DNA of 55,972 nucleotides from Mesorhizobium caraganae (GTDB lineage: Bacteria; Pseudomonadota; Alphaproteobacteria; Rhizobiales; Rhizobiaceae). Location: assembly GCF_016836705.1 (NCBI RefSeq), contig NZ_JAFCGY010000034.1, positions 1 through 55,972 on the forward strand, given 5' to 3'. How positions within the stretch are numbered: position 1 is the first letter of the stretch; each line of letters opens with the position of its first letter. A program made the position numbers and the translations under genes. This document shows positions 1 through 9,554 of the stretch, one piece after another. A model generated the notes under the pieces. It saw only the letters and a list, made by a program, of their open reading frames with translations. It did no database searches and was not told the DNA's origin.

Positions 1-195
1 GAATAAGTTTATCCACGGACGGTCTCCCTTGATGAGATCTGCAACGACCTCATTCTGGCACATCACGATGCCGTCGGGGGCCGTCCACCCCAACACATAC
101 GAAAAGTACGCTCCGCTCCGGTTCTCGGTACAGCCACCAAATTCTCGACTCGGCCTGACCTGAATCTCGGCAAGTCCTGACGTCGCGCCAAATAA
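1..195 (-). other. possible partial ORF at the left edge
   Basis: On the minus strand one frame stays open from about 195 to the window edge and would encode a hydrophilic segment rich in Trp, Tyr and Cys. No convincing start codon or ribosome binding site is visible and the family is not recognised. It may be the start of a gene that continues off the window, or a remnant. Kept only because the frame is open. Confidence 0.15.
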
Positions 196-236
196 CAAAA
201 AGTCCCGCGTCGTGGTTCGAACGACGCGGGTTTTTT
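196..236 (-). terminator. rne transcription terminator (probably bidirectional)
   Basis: Perfect 10-bp inverted repeat (204-213 and 221-230, loop of 7) flanked by T-runs on both strands (TTTTTT at 231-236; AAAAA at 197-201, read as T's on the minus strand). It lies about 30 bp beyond the RNase E stop codon, so it should end the rne transcript. It could also stop transcription coming from the left. Confidence 0.8.
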
Positions 237-267
237 GTCAGAAATCTATCTTAATTAGCTGAAAAGC

Positions 268-3222
268 TTAGAAAAAGCCCTTCCGCTGCCACCAGCCGGC
301 ACGCTTCGGCTTTTCCTCCGCCTTGGCCTCATCGGCGACAGTCGACGAGACCACCGGCACGACAGGAGCATCGATCGCCACAGGCTTGCGCCGAGTCGGG
401 CGGACATTGGCGGGTGCTTCTTCCTCAGTCGCCGGGGCAGCGGCAGGCGCAGACGTCTGCGCCTCGACCGGTGCAATGTCCTCCACGGCGGCAGCGGCCG
501 GCACTTCGGCTGCCGTCTCGGCGGGGATTTCGGCCGCGGCCTTCTTCGCCCTCGAGGCGCGCTTCTTCTTCGGCTTTTCGGCTGGCGTGTCGTCGTTCGC
601 CGCGGCGGGAGTCGCGGCTTCTTCGACCGCTACCGCCGCGACCGGCTCGCTTGCGGCCGTTTCGGCTTCAGCGGCATCGGCCACCGAGACGTCAGCGGTT
701 TCGCCAGCCTCGGCCTCAGCGCCTTCACCGTCCTCGCGGCGATTGCGCTTGCCACCGCGCTTGCCGCGCCGGCGCTTCTTACCCTGGGCGTCATCCGACG
801 CTTCCACCGTTTCGACGGCACCAACCGGGGCTTCGTCTTGCGGTGCAGCATCGTCGCCGCCCGGAGAGGCAAAGTCGGCGCTTGCCGCAGGGGCCGAAGC
901 GCCTTCGGCGATCTGGCCATGCTCGCGGTCGCGATCCTTGCCGCCACGCCGCCTGCGGCGCTTGCGGCGCTTGCGGTCGCGGCCTTCGCCGTCCTCAGCC
1001 GATCTCGGCTGCTGCTGCGACTGCGGCTGCGCCTGGCGCGGCTGCTCGACCTGCACCACAACCTCGTCGTCTTCCTCCTCGATGACGATTTCGTCCTCGG
1101 GCTCTTCCGGCTCGACATAGGCGGGCAGGCTGCGCTGCTCGACAAAGCCTTCCGGCTTTTCGGCAATAGCGCCGCGGAAGATGGCATAGTGCTGCACACC
1201 GACCGTGTCATCAGCCTCGATGGTGATGGTCAGGCCGAAGCGGCTTTCGAGTTCCACCAAGGTGCCGCGCTTGTGGTTGAGCACATAGAGCGCGGTTGCC
1301 GCCGGCGTCCGCACGGTGATGTGGCTGCGCGAATCCTTGAGCAGGAATTCCTCGATCGCCCGCACCACCATCAGCGCCACCGACGAGTCGGAGCGGACAT
1401 GGCCGGTGCCGCCGCAATGCGGGCAGGGCTTCATGGTCGATTCCAGCACGCTGGCGCGGATGCGCTGGCGTGACATCTCCATCAGGCCGAAATGCGAGAT
1501 GCGGCCGACCTGGATGCGTGCCCGGTCGTTCTTGAGGTGATCCTTCAGCCGCTTCTCGACGGAGCGGTTGTTGCGGTTCTCCTCCATGTCGATGAAGTCG
1601 ATGACGATCAGGCCGGCGAGATCGCGCAGCCTCAACTGCCGGGCGACTTCTTCCGCCGCTTCAAGGTTGGTGTGGAGCGCGGTGTCCTCGATCGAGTGCT
1701 CCTTGGTGGAGCGGCCCGAATTGACGTCGATGGCGACCAGAGCTTCTGTCTGGTTGATGATGATGTAGCCGCCGCTCTTCAGCGTCACCTGCGGCTGCAG
1801 CATGCGGTCGAGCTGCGCCTCGATGCCGTTGCGCACGAAGATTGGCGTCGTGCCGCGGAACGGCTGAACCACCTTGGCGTGGCTCGGCATCAGCATGCGC
1901 ATGAAATCCTTGGCTTCGCGATAGCCTTCCTCGCCGGAGACAAGAATCTCGTCGATATCCTTGTTGTAGAGGTCGCGCACCGAGCGCTTGATCAGGCTGC
2001 CTTCCTCATAAACAAGGGCAGGGGCGGTGGATTGCAGCGTCAGATTGCGGACGTTTTCCCAAAGCCGCATCAGATATTCGTAGTCGCGCTTGATTTCCGC
2101 CTTGGTGCGGCTTTCGCCGGCGGTGCGCAGGATCACGCCCATGCCCTGCGGCACTTCGAGATCGGCAACGACTTCCTTGAGGCGCTTGCGGTCGACCGCG
2201 CTGGTGATCTTGCGCGAAATGCCGCCGCCGCGTGCCGTGTTGGGCATCAGCACCGAATAGCGGCCGGCAAGCGACAGATAGGTGGTCAGAGCCGCGCCCT
2301 TGTTGCCGCGCTCTTCCTTGACCACCTGCACCAGCAGGATCTGCCGGCGCTTGATGACTTCCTGGATCTTGTACTGTCGGCGCACCGGCTTGCGGCGGTT
2401 GCGCACCTCTTCCAGCGCATCCTCGGCGCCGACCGATTCAATCTCGTGGTCGTCGGGATGCGAGGACTGCACCTCTTCCAGCATGCCGCGATCATTGTCG
2501 CTGGAGGTGGATTCGCCGCTGTGATCAGCCGAAACAGCTTCACCGCTAGCCTCGCTGGAGGCCGCCTCGTCGCCGGCCTCAGCCGGCGGGACGGCTTCGG
2601 AGATCACATCCGCCTCGACGCTTGCCGCGATCGATGTCGGGCCGCCTTCTGACGGTTCGGTCTCGGATGTCTCGGTCTCGGAGTTTTCGCTGTCGCTATG
2701 CGCGGCGTGATCTTCATGCCCGGCGGTATTGGCCGCGGCATGCTCGGAAGCAGGCTCTTCGGCAAAGGCATCGCTGCCGGTGTCGCCATGTTCGCCGTTT
2801 TCATCATCGGTGCCGGCGTCGCGCTTGTGTTCGCCACGCTCGCGGCCTTTGCCGCCGCGCCGGCGGCCGCGCCGGCCGCGATCGCGGCTCTGGCGGTCGT
2901 CGCCGTCATTGTCCTCGTTCTCCTCGTCCTCGGCTTCCTGCGCTTCGGCGCGCAGCAGAGCCTGACGATCGGCGACCGGGATCTGGTAATAGTCGGGGTG
3001 TATTTCACTGAAGGCGAGGAAACCGTGACGGTTGCCGCCATATTCGACAAAGGCTGCCTGAAGGGAAGGTTCGACGCGCGTTACGCGGGCGAGATAGATG
3101 TTTCCTTTGAGCTGCTTCTTGTCCTGGGATTCAAAGTCGAATTCTTCAATACGGTTACCGCGGATAACGACAACGCGTGTTTCCTCCGGGTGGGAGGCGT
3201 CTATCAGCATTTTGTTGGGCAT
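268..3222 (-). CDS. rne: ribonuclease E (RNase E/G family)
   Basis: Endoribonuclease that starts mRNA decay and processes rRNA and tRNA precursors; scaffold of the RNA degradosome. 984 aa. The S1 domain begins near residue 38, is interrupted by a highly acidic, Arg-rich insert (about residues 95-275) and resumes near 283 with YKIQEVIKRRQILLVQ. The catalytic DNase I-like region carries DVNSGRS near residue 498 and VIDFIDM about 45 residues later, which supply the Mg-binding aspartates. The Zn-link CPHCGGTG lies near 597. The C-terminal third is a low-complexity Arg/Glu/Ala scaffold ending in GWWQRKGFF. The start at 3222 is preceded by GGGAGGA. The S1 insert is typical of alphaproteobacterial enzymes, and a strong terminator follows the gene. 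Confidence 0.97.
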   Translation of the reverse strand: MPNKMLIDASHPEETRVVVIRGNRIEEFDFESQDKKQLKGNIYLARVTRVEPSLQAAFVEYGGNRHGFLAFSEIHPDYYQIPVADRQALLRAEAQEAEDEENEDNDGDDRQSRDRGRRGRRRGGKGRERGEHKRDAGTDDENGEHGDTGSDAFAEEPASEHAAANTAGHEDHAAHSDSENSETETSETEPSEGGPTSIAASVEADVISEAVPPAEAGDEAASSEASGEAVSADHSGESTSSDNDRGMLEEVQSSHPDDHEIESVGAEDALEEVRNRRKPVRRQYKIQEVIKRRQILLVQVVKEERGNKGAALTTYLSLAGRYSVLMPNTARGGGISRKITSAVDRKRLKEVVADLEVPQGMGVILRTAGESRTKAEIKRDYEYLMRLWENVRNLTLQSTAPALVYEEGSLIKRSVRDLYNKDIDEILVSGEEGYREAKDFMRMLMPSHAKVVQPFRGTTPIFVRNGIEAQLDRMLQPQVTLKSGGYIIINQTEALVAIDVNSGRSTKEHSIEDTALHTNLEAAEEVARQLRLRDLAGLIVIDFIDMEENRNNRSVEKRLKDHLKNDRARIQVGRISHFGLMEMSRQRIRASVLESTMKPCPHCGGTGHVRSDSSVALMVVRAIEEFLLKDSRSHITVRTPAATALYVLNHKRGTLVELESRFGLTITIEADDTVGVQHYAIFRGAIAEKPEGFVEQRSLPAYVEPEEPEDEIVIEEEDDEVVVQVEQPRQAQPQSQQQPRSAEDGEGRDRKRRKRRRRRGGKDRDREHGQIAEGASAPAASADFASPGGDDAAPQDEAPVGAVETVEASDDAQGKKRRRGKRGGKRNRREDGEGAEAEAGETADVSVADAAEAETAASEPVAAVAVEEAATPAAANDDTPAEKPKKKRASRAKKAAAEIPAETAAEVPAAAAVEDIAPVEAQTSAPAAAPATEEEAPANVRPTRRKPVAIDAPVVPVVSSTVADEAKAEEKPKRAGWWQRKGFF

Positions 3223-3778
3223 TATTACGTTTCCTCCCGGCAGCCGCCAGCCGCAGCTTGCAAGGCAAAGCCCGCTGCTGCGTGTCTGTCATGTGGGTGC
3301 CGGATGTCTGGATGGTTGCTGGCCGCCGCTTGAGCGCCATGGCGGTGCCGCCCGCAGCCATAATGGCGCGGTTTGATGCGGACCTTTCCATGATTGCGCT
3401 TGAAGCCATCGTCACCAGCAGAACCTTTTGAACCAAAGCCCGGACGAACCGGACCAGCTTGTTTGCTCATACAGAGCCGGCACGGGAACAAACCCGGCCG
3501 TTTTCCTCACGCAGGCGATTCCCCCGCCACGGGCGCACACCTGCGAAATTCGTCGCGATCACCTGAAGCCTTTTCGCTGGAAGCGAAAGGAGCCGCCTTT
3601 CATCTGACCTGTAGCAGGAAGCTGCGGGAGAAGCGGTTCCAGGATTGCAGTGATCCACCATCGCTTTTATGATTTGACGGGGTGGAAGGCAACCCCGATT
3701 TCGGATGCCGGCAAAAAGCAGTGCCGTAACGGAAGCACAGGCCTTAATGCTCAATAAAAGGCTTGGTTAACCTTCTCT
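3223..3778. other. intergenic region, probable long rne 5' leader
   Basis: About 550 bp between the divergent rne and amidase genes with no convincing gene; the short open frames here lack ribosome binding sites and recognisable products. The rne transcript probably starts inside it. In E. coli the long rne leader mediates autoregulation by RNase E cleavage. Whether this leader does the same cannot be read from sequence. Confidence 0.4.
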
Positions 3779-3822
3779 GGATACCAATCGTTAATCGAGA
3801 TGGATACCAATCGTTAATCGAG
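3779..3822. repeat. tandem 21-bp repeat upstream of the amidase gene
   Basis: Two identical 21-bp copies (3779-3799 and 3802-3822, 23-bp period), each containing CGTTAATCG. A third GTTAA stands at 3766-3770, so TTAA half-sites recur at 3767, 3791 and 3814. The repeat ends 72 bp before the amidase start. Location and half-sites suggest regulator binding (GTTAA is a CtrA half-site), but the 23-24 bp spacing is not the CtrA consensus. Confidence 0.6.
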
Positions 3823-3893
3823 TCTGCGGCCTGACCGGCATTTCGACCAACCACGCGGGCGCGAGGCGCCAAACCGGGAGCGACTGCAAAGAG

Positions 3894-5153
3894 ATGGGAC
3901 TGGCGGGCACCACAGACAAGGGCCATGGCCGTGCAGGCCTTTTGCTGCGCGCTGCGATTGTGCTTTTGCTGCTGGCGCTCTGCTTCGGTTTTGCGCCGGG
4001 TTCACGCGCGGCTGATGCGCCGCTCGGCGCCACCGCCTACAAGATGGCGGGCGACGCCACCAAGATGCGCATCGTCATCGATTTCGACCGCGAACCCGAT
4101 ATCAAATGGTTCCTGTTGCGCGGCCCCAACCGGCTGGTCGTCGACCTGCCGCGCACACGATTCGCCATCAGCGCGAAGGACGCCAAGGCGCGCGGCCTGG
4201 TCAAGGCGGTGCGCTATGGCGATCAAGGCGAGGGATCGCGGCTGATCCTCACCGGCAAGGGACCGTTCTCGGTCGACAAGCTCGACGTGCTCAAGAATGA
4301 TGACGGAACCGGCTACCGCATCGCCATCGACATGTCGGCGGCCTCGGATCGCGAGTTCGACGAAGCCCTTGCCAACCAGGCGCTGACCACCGGCTCGACC
4401 GTCTCCACCGACAAAGGCGCCAGGGTCGGCACCGGGCCGGTCTCCAATCCGGGGCACCGCTTCACCGTCGTCATCGATCCCGGCCATGGCGGCATCGACG
4501 GCGGCGCCGAAGGCCTCAACGGCACCATCGAGAAGAACGTCACTCTGGCCTTCGCCACCGAATTGCGCGACAAGCTCGCCGCCGTCGGCAACTACGACGT
4601 GTTCATGACGCGCGAGACCGACGAATTCCTGCGGCTCGACGACCGCGTGCGCATCGCCCGCCAGCACGAGGCGGACCTGTTGATCTCGATCCATGCCGAT
4701 ACGATCAGCGTCAAGGGCATCAGAGGTGCCACCGTCTACACCGTCTCCGACAAGGCATCCGACCCGGAAGCGCAGGCGCTGGCCGACCGCGAAAACCTTT
4801 CCGACCAGTTCGCCGGCATGGTGATCAAGGACGACAACAAGGAAGTCACCGACATACTGATCGACCTGATCCGCCGCGAGACGCATAATTTCTCGATGAG
4901 CTTTGCCCACACGCTGGTCGGCCAGCTGTCCACCAGCGTCGGCCTGATCAACAATCCGCAGCGCTCGGCAGGCTTCAAGGTGCTGAAGGCGCCCGATGTG
5001 CCGTCGGTGCTGGTCGAACTCGGCTATCTCTCCAACGCCAAGGACGAGGCGCAGCTGCTCGACGCCGACTGGCGCGGCAAGGCGGCGCAGAGCATCACCA
5101 ACGCCGTCGCTTTGTTTGCCTCCGCCAAGATGGAAACGGGAACCGGAGGCTGA
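3894..5153 (+). CDS. amiC: N-acetylmuramoyl-L-alanine amidase (AmiC-like, AMIN + Amidase_3)
   Basis: Periplasmic zinc amidase that removes stem peptides from peptidoglycan, normally during daughter-cell separation. 419 aa. An N-terminal hydrophobic signal segment (about residues 16-38) ends in SRAADAP. An AMIN-type localisation domain follows (about 45-150), then Amidase_3 from about 193. Zinc ligands are visible as the His of DPGHGG, the Glu of the GTIEKN segment and the His of SIHAD; the catalytic Glu is in VLVELGYLSN near 375. It lies 213 bp upstream of the PBP1A gene, so hydrolase and synthase are neighbours. The symbol follows E. coli AmiC by domain order; the ortholog could equally be named amiA. 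Confidence 0.93.
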   Translation: MGLAGTTDKGHGRAGLLLRAAIVLLLLALCFGFAPGSRAADAPLGATAYKMAGDATKMRIVIDFDREPDIKWFLLRGPNRLVVDLPRTRFAISAKDAKARGLVKAVRYGDQGEGSRLILTGKGPFSVDKLDVLKNDDGTGYRIAIDMSAASDREFDEALANQALTTGSTVSTDKGARVGTGPVSNPGHRFTVVIDPGHGGIDGGAEGLNGTIEKNVTLAFATELRDKLAAVGNYDVFMTRETDEFLRLDDRVRIARQHEADLLISIHADTISVKGIRGATVYTVSDKASDPEAQALADRENLSDQFAGMVIKDDNKEVTDILIDLIRRETHNFSMSFAHTLVGQLSTSVGLINNPQRSAGFKVLKAPDVPSVLVELGYLSNAKDEAQLLDADWRGKAAQSITNAVALFASAKMETGTGG

Positions 5154-5366
5154 GGTGGCCGACGCCGCCTACAACCAGAGGCAGCGTTGCACGACGACAA
5201 CACCGGACGCTTTTATTTCCGGTGGGGGATGCAGAAATCGGGCGCTGCCCCATTTTGTCCACATGGTGGCGACATGGGTTTTCCATCACGGATCGGGACC
5301 GTTGCGAAGGCTTGCGCGAGAGGCGGCTTCGTCTAGGAAATTCCCGAACCTCGGACTGGAGCGGGC

Positions 5367-7823
5367 ATGATTCGTCTCATCGGCTATTTCTTTGGTATCG
5401 GCACGACGCTGGCGCTTCTGGTCGCCGCGGGCGTGGCGATATACATCAGCCATCTGTCGAAGGACCTGCCCGACTACGAAGTGCTGGCCAAGTACGAGCC
5501 GCCGGTGACGACCCGCATCCATGCCTCCGACGGCTCGCTGATGGCAGAATATGCGCGCGAACGGCGGCTCTATCTGCCGATCCAGGCGGTTCCGGACCGG
5601 GTCAAGGCGGCGTTCCTGTCGGCCGAGGACAAGAATTTCTACAACCATCCCGGCATCGACATCACCGGGCTTGGCCGCGCCATCTACGTCAACCTGCAGA
5701 ATGTGGGCTCGGGCAGGCGCCAGGTCGGCGCCTCGACCATCACCCAGCAGGTGGCAAAGAACTTCCTGCTGTCCTCGGACCAGACCTACGAGCGCAAGAT
5801 CAAGGAGATGATCCTGGCCTTCCGCATCGAGCAGGCGTATTCGAAGGACCGCATCCTCGAGCTCTACCTCAACGAGATCTTCTTCGGTTTCGGCGCCTAT
5901 GGCGTTGCGGGCGCGGCGCTGACCTATTTCGACAAGTCGGTCAACGAACTCACCGTCGCGGAAGCCGCCTATCTGGCGTCGCTGCCGAAAGGTCCCAACA
6001 ACTACCATCCCTTCAAGCATGCCGACCGCGCCATCGAGCGCCGCAACTGGGTCATCGACCAGATGGTCGAGAATGGCTACGTGACGCGCGAGGAAGGCGA
6101 CAAGGCCAAGGCCGAGCCGCTCGGCGTGACGCCGCGCCGCAACGGCTCCTATCTGTTCGCGGGCGAATACTTCACCGAGGAAGTGCGCCGCCAGATCATC
6201 GCGCGCTATGGCGAGAACGCGCTCTATGAGGGCGGCCTGTCGGTGCGCACGACGCTCGATCCGAAGATCCAGCTCATCGCCCGCAAGTCGATGCAGAACG
6301 GTTTGCTCAAATACGATACGCTGCGCGGCTATCGCGGACCGGTGACGCATATCGACGCTTCCGGCGACTGGGGTGTGGCGCTGGGCGCCGTCAAGGGCTT
6401 GGAAGACGTGCCGGAATGGTCGCTTGCCGTCGTGCTCGACAGCTCGGATACCGGCCTTTCCATCGGCCTGCAGCCGAAGCGGCAGATTTCAGGCGATATC
6501 GTCAAGGAACGCGTCGAAGGCACCGTCAGCAAGGAAGACATGAGCTTTGCCATGCGCCATGTGGTCGACGGCAAGACGGTCAAGGCCAAGTCGCCGGCCG
6601 ACGTGCTGCAGCCGGGCGATGTCATTTTCGTGCAGAAGAATGAAGGTTCGGACGGCGCCTATACGCTGCGCCAGGTGCCGGAAGTGGAGGGCGGCCTGAT
6701 CGCCATGGATCCGCATACCGGCCGCGTGCTGGCCATGGTCGGCGGCTTCTCCTATGCGCAGTCGGAGTTCAACCGCGCCACGCAGGCGATGCGCCAGCCG
6801 GGATCGTCATTCAAGCCGATCGTCTATTCGGCCGCGCTCGACAATGGCTATACGCCGGCCTCGGTGATCATGGACGGGCCGATCACCATCCAGAGCGGCA
6901 ACACGACCTGGACGCCGAAGAACTATGACGGCACGGTCGCCGGCCCCGCGACCTTGCGCTCCGGCATCGAAAAGTCGCGCAATTTGATGACGGTGCGGCT
7001 CGCCAACGACATGGGCATGAAGCTGGTGGTGGAATATGCCGAGCGTTTCGGCGTCTACGACCATCTGGCCCCGTATCTGCCGATGGCGTTGGGCTCCGGC
7101 GAGACGACCGTGATGCGCATGGTGTCGGCCTATTCGATCATGGCCAATGGCGGCAAGTCGATCAAACCCTCGCTCATCGACCGCATCCAGGACCGCTACG
7201 GCAAGACGGTGTTCAAGCAGGACGAGCGCGGCTGCGAAGGCTGCAATGCGTCCGAATGGAACAACCAGCCTGAGCCGGAACTGGTAGACAATTCCGAGCA
7301 GGTGCTCGACCCGATGACCGCCTACCAGATCACCTCGATGATGGAAGGCGTCGTCCAGCGCGGCACCGGCGCCACCATCGCCGAACTTGGCCGCCACATT
7401 GCCGGCAAGACCGGTACGACCAATGACGAGAAGGACGCCTGGTTCATCGGCTACACGCCGAACCTCGTCGTCGGCCTCTATATGGGCTTTGACACGCCGA
7501 AAGGGCTTGGCAAGGGCGCGACGGGTGGTGGTCTGGCGGCGCCTATCTTCAAGGATTTCATGCGCGTTGCGCTGGACGGCACGCCCAATGTCGACTTCAA
7601 GGTGCCGGAAGGCATGAACCTGGTCGCCATCAACCGCAAGACCGGCATGCGTGCCGCGGCGGGCGATGCCGGCACCATCATCGAAGCCTTCAAGCCCGGC
7701 ACCGGCCCCGCTGACAGCTATTGGGTGATCGGCATGGGCGCCGACGGGTCAAATGGCGCAGGTGGACCGCTGTCGCCGCAGGCGACGGAAGCCATCCAGG
7801 CGCCCGGCGGCGGGCTTTACTGA
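5367..7823 (+). CDS. mrcA: penicillin-binding protein 1A (bifunctional transglycosylase/transpeptidase)
   Basis: Class A PBP that polymerises glycan strands and crosslinks them at the inner membrane. 818 aa. A single N-terminal membrane anchor (about residues 7-27) precedes a GT51 glycosyltransferase domain with SAEDKNFYNHPG and GASTITQQVAKNF. The transpeptidase domain has the active-site SxxK (GSSFKP, Ser near 480), an SxN-type motif (EKSRNL) and KTGTT near 680. An OB-like insert lies between them (about 330-440). GGAGCGG precedes the start at 5367. Gene order amidase - PBP1A - prfB is common in Rhizobiales. A Rho-independent-type hairpin follows. Confidence 0.97.
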   Translation: MIRLIGYFFGIGTTLALLVAAGVAIYISHLSKDLPDYEVLAKYEPPVTTRIHASDGSLMAEYARERRLYLPIQAVPDRVKAAFLSAEDKNFYNHPGIDITGLGRAIYVNLQNVGSGRRQVGASTITQQVAKNFLLSSDQTYERKIKEMILAFRIEQAYSKDRILELYLNEIFFGFGAYGVAGAALTYFDKSVNELTVAEAAYLASLPKGPNNYHPFKHADRAIERRNWVIDQMVENGYVTREEGDKAKAEPLGVTPRRNGSYLFAGEYFTEEVRRQIIARYGENALYEGGLSVRTTLDPKIQLIARKSMQNGLLKYDTLRGYRGPVTHIDASGDWGVALGAVKGLEDVPEWSLAVVLDSSDTGLSIGLQPKRQISGDIVKERVEGTVSKEDMSFAMRHVVDGKTVKAKSPADVLQPGDVIFVQKNEGSDGAYTLRQVPEVEGGLIAMDPHTGRVLAMVGGFSYAQSEFNRATQAMRQPGSSFKPIVYSAALDNGYTPASVIMDGPITIQSGNTTWTPKNYDGTVAGPATLRSGIEKSRNLMTVRLANDMGMKLVVEYAERFGVYDHLAPYLPMALGSGETTVMRMVSAYSIMANGGKSIKPSLIDRIQDRYGKTVFKQDERGCEGCNASEWNNQPEPELVDNSEQVLDPMTAYQITSMMEGVVQRGTGATIAELGRHIAGKTGTTNDEKDAWFIGYTPNLVVGLYMGFDTPKGLGKGATGGGLAAPIFKDFMRVALDGTPNVDFKVPEGMNLVAINRKTGMRAAAGDAGTIIEAFKPGTGPADSYWVIGMGADGSNGAGGPLSPQATEAIQAPGGGLY

Positions 7824-7844
7824 CGATCTGACTTCTTATGTTGA

Positions 7845-7877
7845 ATGGGCTGGCCTGTTAAGCCGGCCCATTTCGCT
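7845..7877 (+). terminator. terminator downstream of mrcA
   Basis: A 10-bp stem with one G-T wobble pair (7845-7854 with 7862-7871, loop CTGTTAA) followed by a short T-rich run. It separates the PBP1A transcript from prfB. Confidence 0.6.
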
Positions 7878-7953
7878 TTACAGGCAGCAATGCCGTCCCT
7901 ATGTATCGCGCCGACCCAAGCGCCACTTCAAAAACAGGACAGAACAACCAGCC

Positions 7954-9085
7954 ATGCGCGCGGAAACGCAGAACATTGTCGATGAGATCAGGCAGGCGAT
8001 AACCCTGCTGAGGAGGCATCTTTGACTGGGATCAGGCCATAAAGCGGCTTGAATACCTGAATGTGCGGGCTGAGGACGCCAGCCTCTGGAACGAACCACT
8101 GGAAGCGCAAAAGCTGATGCGCGAGCGTCAGGGCCTCGAAGAGGGCATCGCCGCGGTCAAGGGCCTGACGCAGGCGCTGGAAGACAATATCGGCCTGATC
8201 GAGCTTGGCGAGGAAGAGGGCGACGAGGGCGTCGTCGCCGAGGCCGAAGCCGCCATCCGCTCGATGCAAGGCGAAGCCAAGGCCCGCCAGGTCGAGACGC
8301 TGCTGTCGGGCGAAGCCGACGCCAACGACACCTATCTCGAAGTCCATGCCGGCGCCGGCGGCACCGAGAGCCAGGATTGGGCCTCGATGCTTCTGCGCAT
8401 GTATACGCGCTGGGCCGAGCGGCGCCGCTTCAAGGTCGAGGTGCTGGAAGTCCATGACGGCGAAGAGGCCGGCATCAAATCCGCTACGCTCTTGATCAAG
8501 GGCCACAACGCCTATGGCTGGCTGAAGACCGAATCCGGCGTCCATCGCCTCGTGCGCATTTCGCCCTATGACAGCAATGCGCGCCGCCATACGTCCTTCT
8601 CCAGCATCTGGGTCTATCCGGTCGTCGACGACAGGATCGAGATCGACGTCTCTGAATCCGACGTGCGCATCGACACTTACCGCTCGTCCGGTTCGGGCGG
8701 CCAGCATGTCAACACGACGGATTCGGCGGTCCGTATCACCCATATCGCCACGGGCATCGCGGTCGCCTGCCAGGCAGAACGCTCGCAGCACAAGAACAAG
8801 GCCAAGGCCTGGGAAATGCTGCGCTCGCGGCTCTACGAGGAAGAGCTGAAGAAGCGTGAAGCGGTGGCCAATGCCACCGAGGCGTCGAAGAGCGACATCG
8901 GCTGGGGCCACCAGATCCGTTCCTATGTGCTGCAGCCCTACCAGCTGGTGAAGGACCTGCGCACCGGTGTCGAAAGCACCAGCCCGTCGAGCGTGCTCGA
9001 CGGCGATCTCGACGACTTCATGGAAGCCTCGCTGTCGCAGCGCATTGAAGGCGGGGCTGGTGAAGCGGTTGCCGATCTAGACTAA
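7954..9085 (+). CDS. prfB: peptide chain release factor 2, expressed by programmed +1 frameshift
   Basis: Class I release factor for UAA and UGA stop codons. A 23-codon first frame (ATG 7954 to CTT 8020-8022) meets an in-frame TGA at 8023-8025. Reading resumes in the +1 frame at GAC 8024, giving ...LRRHL|DWDQAI... and a 376-aa product. The shift site is CTTTGAC with an internal Shine-Dalgarno-like AGGAGG at 8011-8016, the arrangement of the autoregulatory E. coli prfB site: scarce RF2 favours the shift. The GGQ motif (SGSGGQHVN, near residue 248) is intact. The codon-recognition tripeptide reads SPY (RISPYDSNARR) where E. coli has SPF. This is not a pseudogene. Confidence 0.97.
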
Positions 9086-9125
9086 ATACGTCCGTATCCT
9101 CAGGCGTCGGGCAAATGAGAAGCCG

Positions 9126-9533
9126 GTGACTCGCAAGCTCAGCGGAAAGTGCTTTTGCGGCGCGGTCCACTATGAGGTGGCGGACGAATTCGTCTATGCC
9201 GCGAACTGTCATTGTTCGAACTGCCGGCGCACCACAGGTTCGGCTTTCAAGCCGTTCGCCGGCATCGAACGCGACAAGTTTGCCCTTGCCGAAGGGCATC
9301 ACGGGCTCATCCATTTCGGCGACGACAGCGGCCACGATGCGCATTGCAGCCGCTGCGGCTCGCTACTCTATTCGCTGGTCCGCGACGGCGCCTATGTCCA
9401 TGTCGCCATGGGCACGCTGGTCGACGATCCCACCATCCGGCCGACCGCGCATATTTTCGTCGGCTCCAAGGCGCCGTGGTTCACCATCGCCGACGACCTG
9501 CCGCAATATGAAGGGCACGCCTCCGACGGCTAA
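9126..9533 (+). CDS. GFA/CENP-V family zinc-binding protein
   Basis: 135-aa member of the glutathione-dependent formaldehyde-activating enzyme (GFA) fold. Zinc-binding cysteine sets are visible as GKCFCGAVHYEV at the N-terminus, CHCSNCRRTTGS near residue 28 and CSRCGS near 76. GTG start at 9126; an ATG 12 bp upstream runs straight into a stop. It follows prfB by 40 bp and may be cotranscribed. Proteins of this fold are often annotated as S-(hydroxymethyl)glutathione synthase, but true activity is doubtful for most and the substrate is unknown. Confidence 0.85.
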   Translation: MTRKLSGKCFCGAVHYEVADEFVYAANCHCSNCRRTTGSAFKPFAGIERDKFALAEGHHGLIHFGDDSGHDAHCSRCGSLLYSLVRDGAYVHVAMGTLVDDPTIRPTAHIFVGSKAPWFTIADDLPQYEGHASDG

Positions 9534-9554
9534 CGCCTCTTGGGCGCCGCGTCG

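Noticed and set aside
3223..3778. Several overlapping open frames in the rne leader region
   Set aside because: All lack ribosome binding sites and recognisable composition; they are byproducts of GC-rich DNA.
7954..9085. prfB as a frameshifted pseudogene
   Set aside because: The TGA, CTTTGAC and AGGAGG context is the known programmed frameshift, and the downstream frame is intact.
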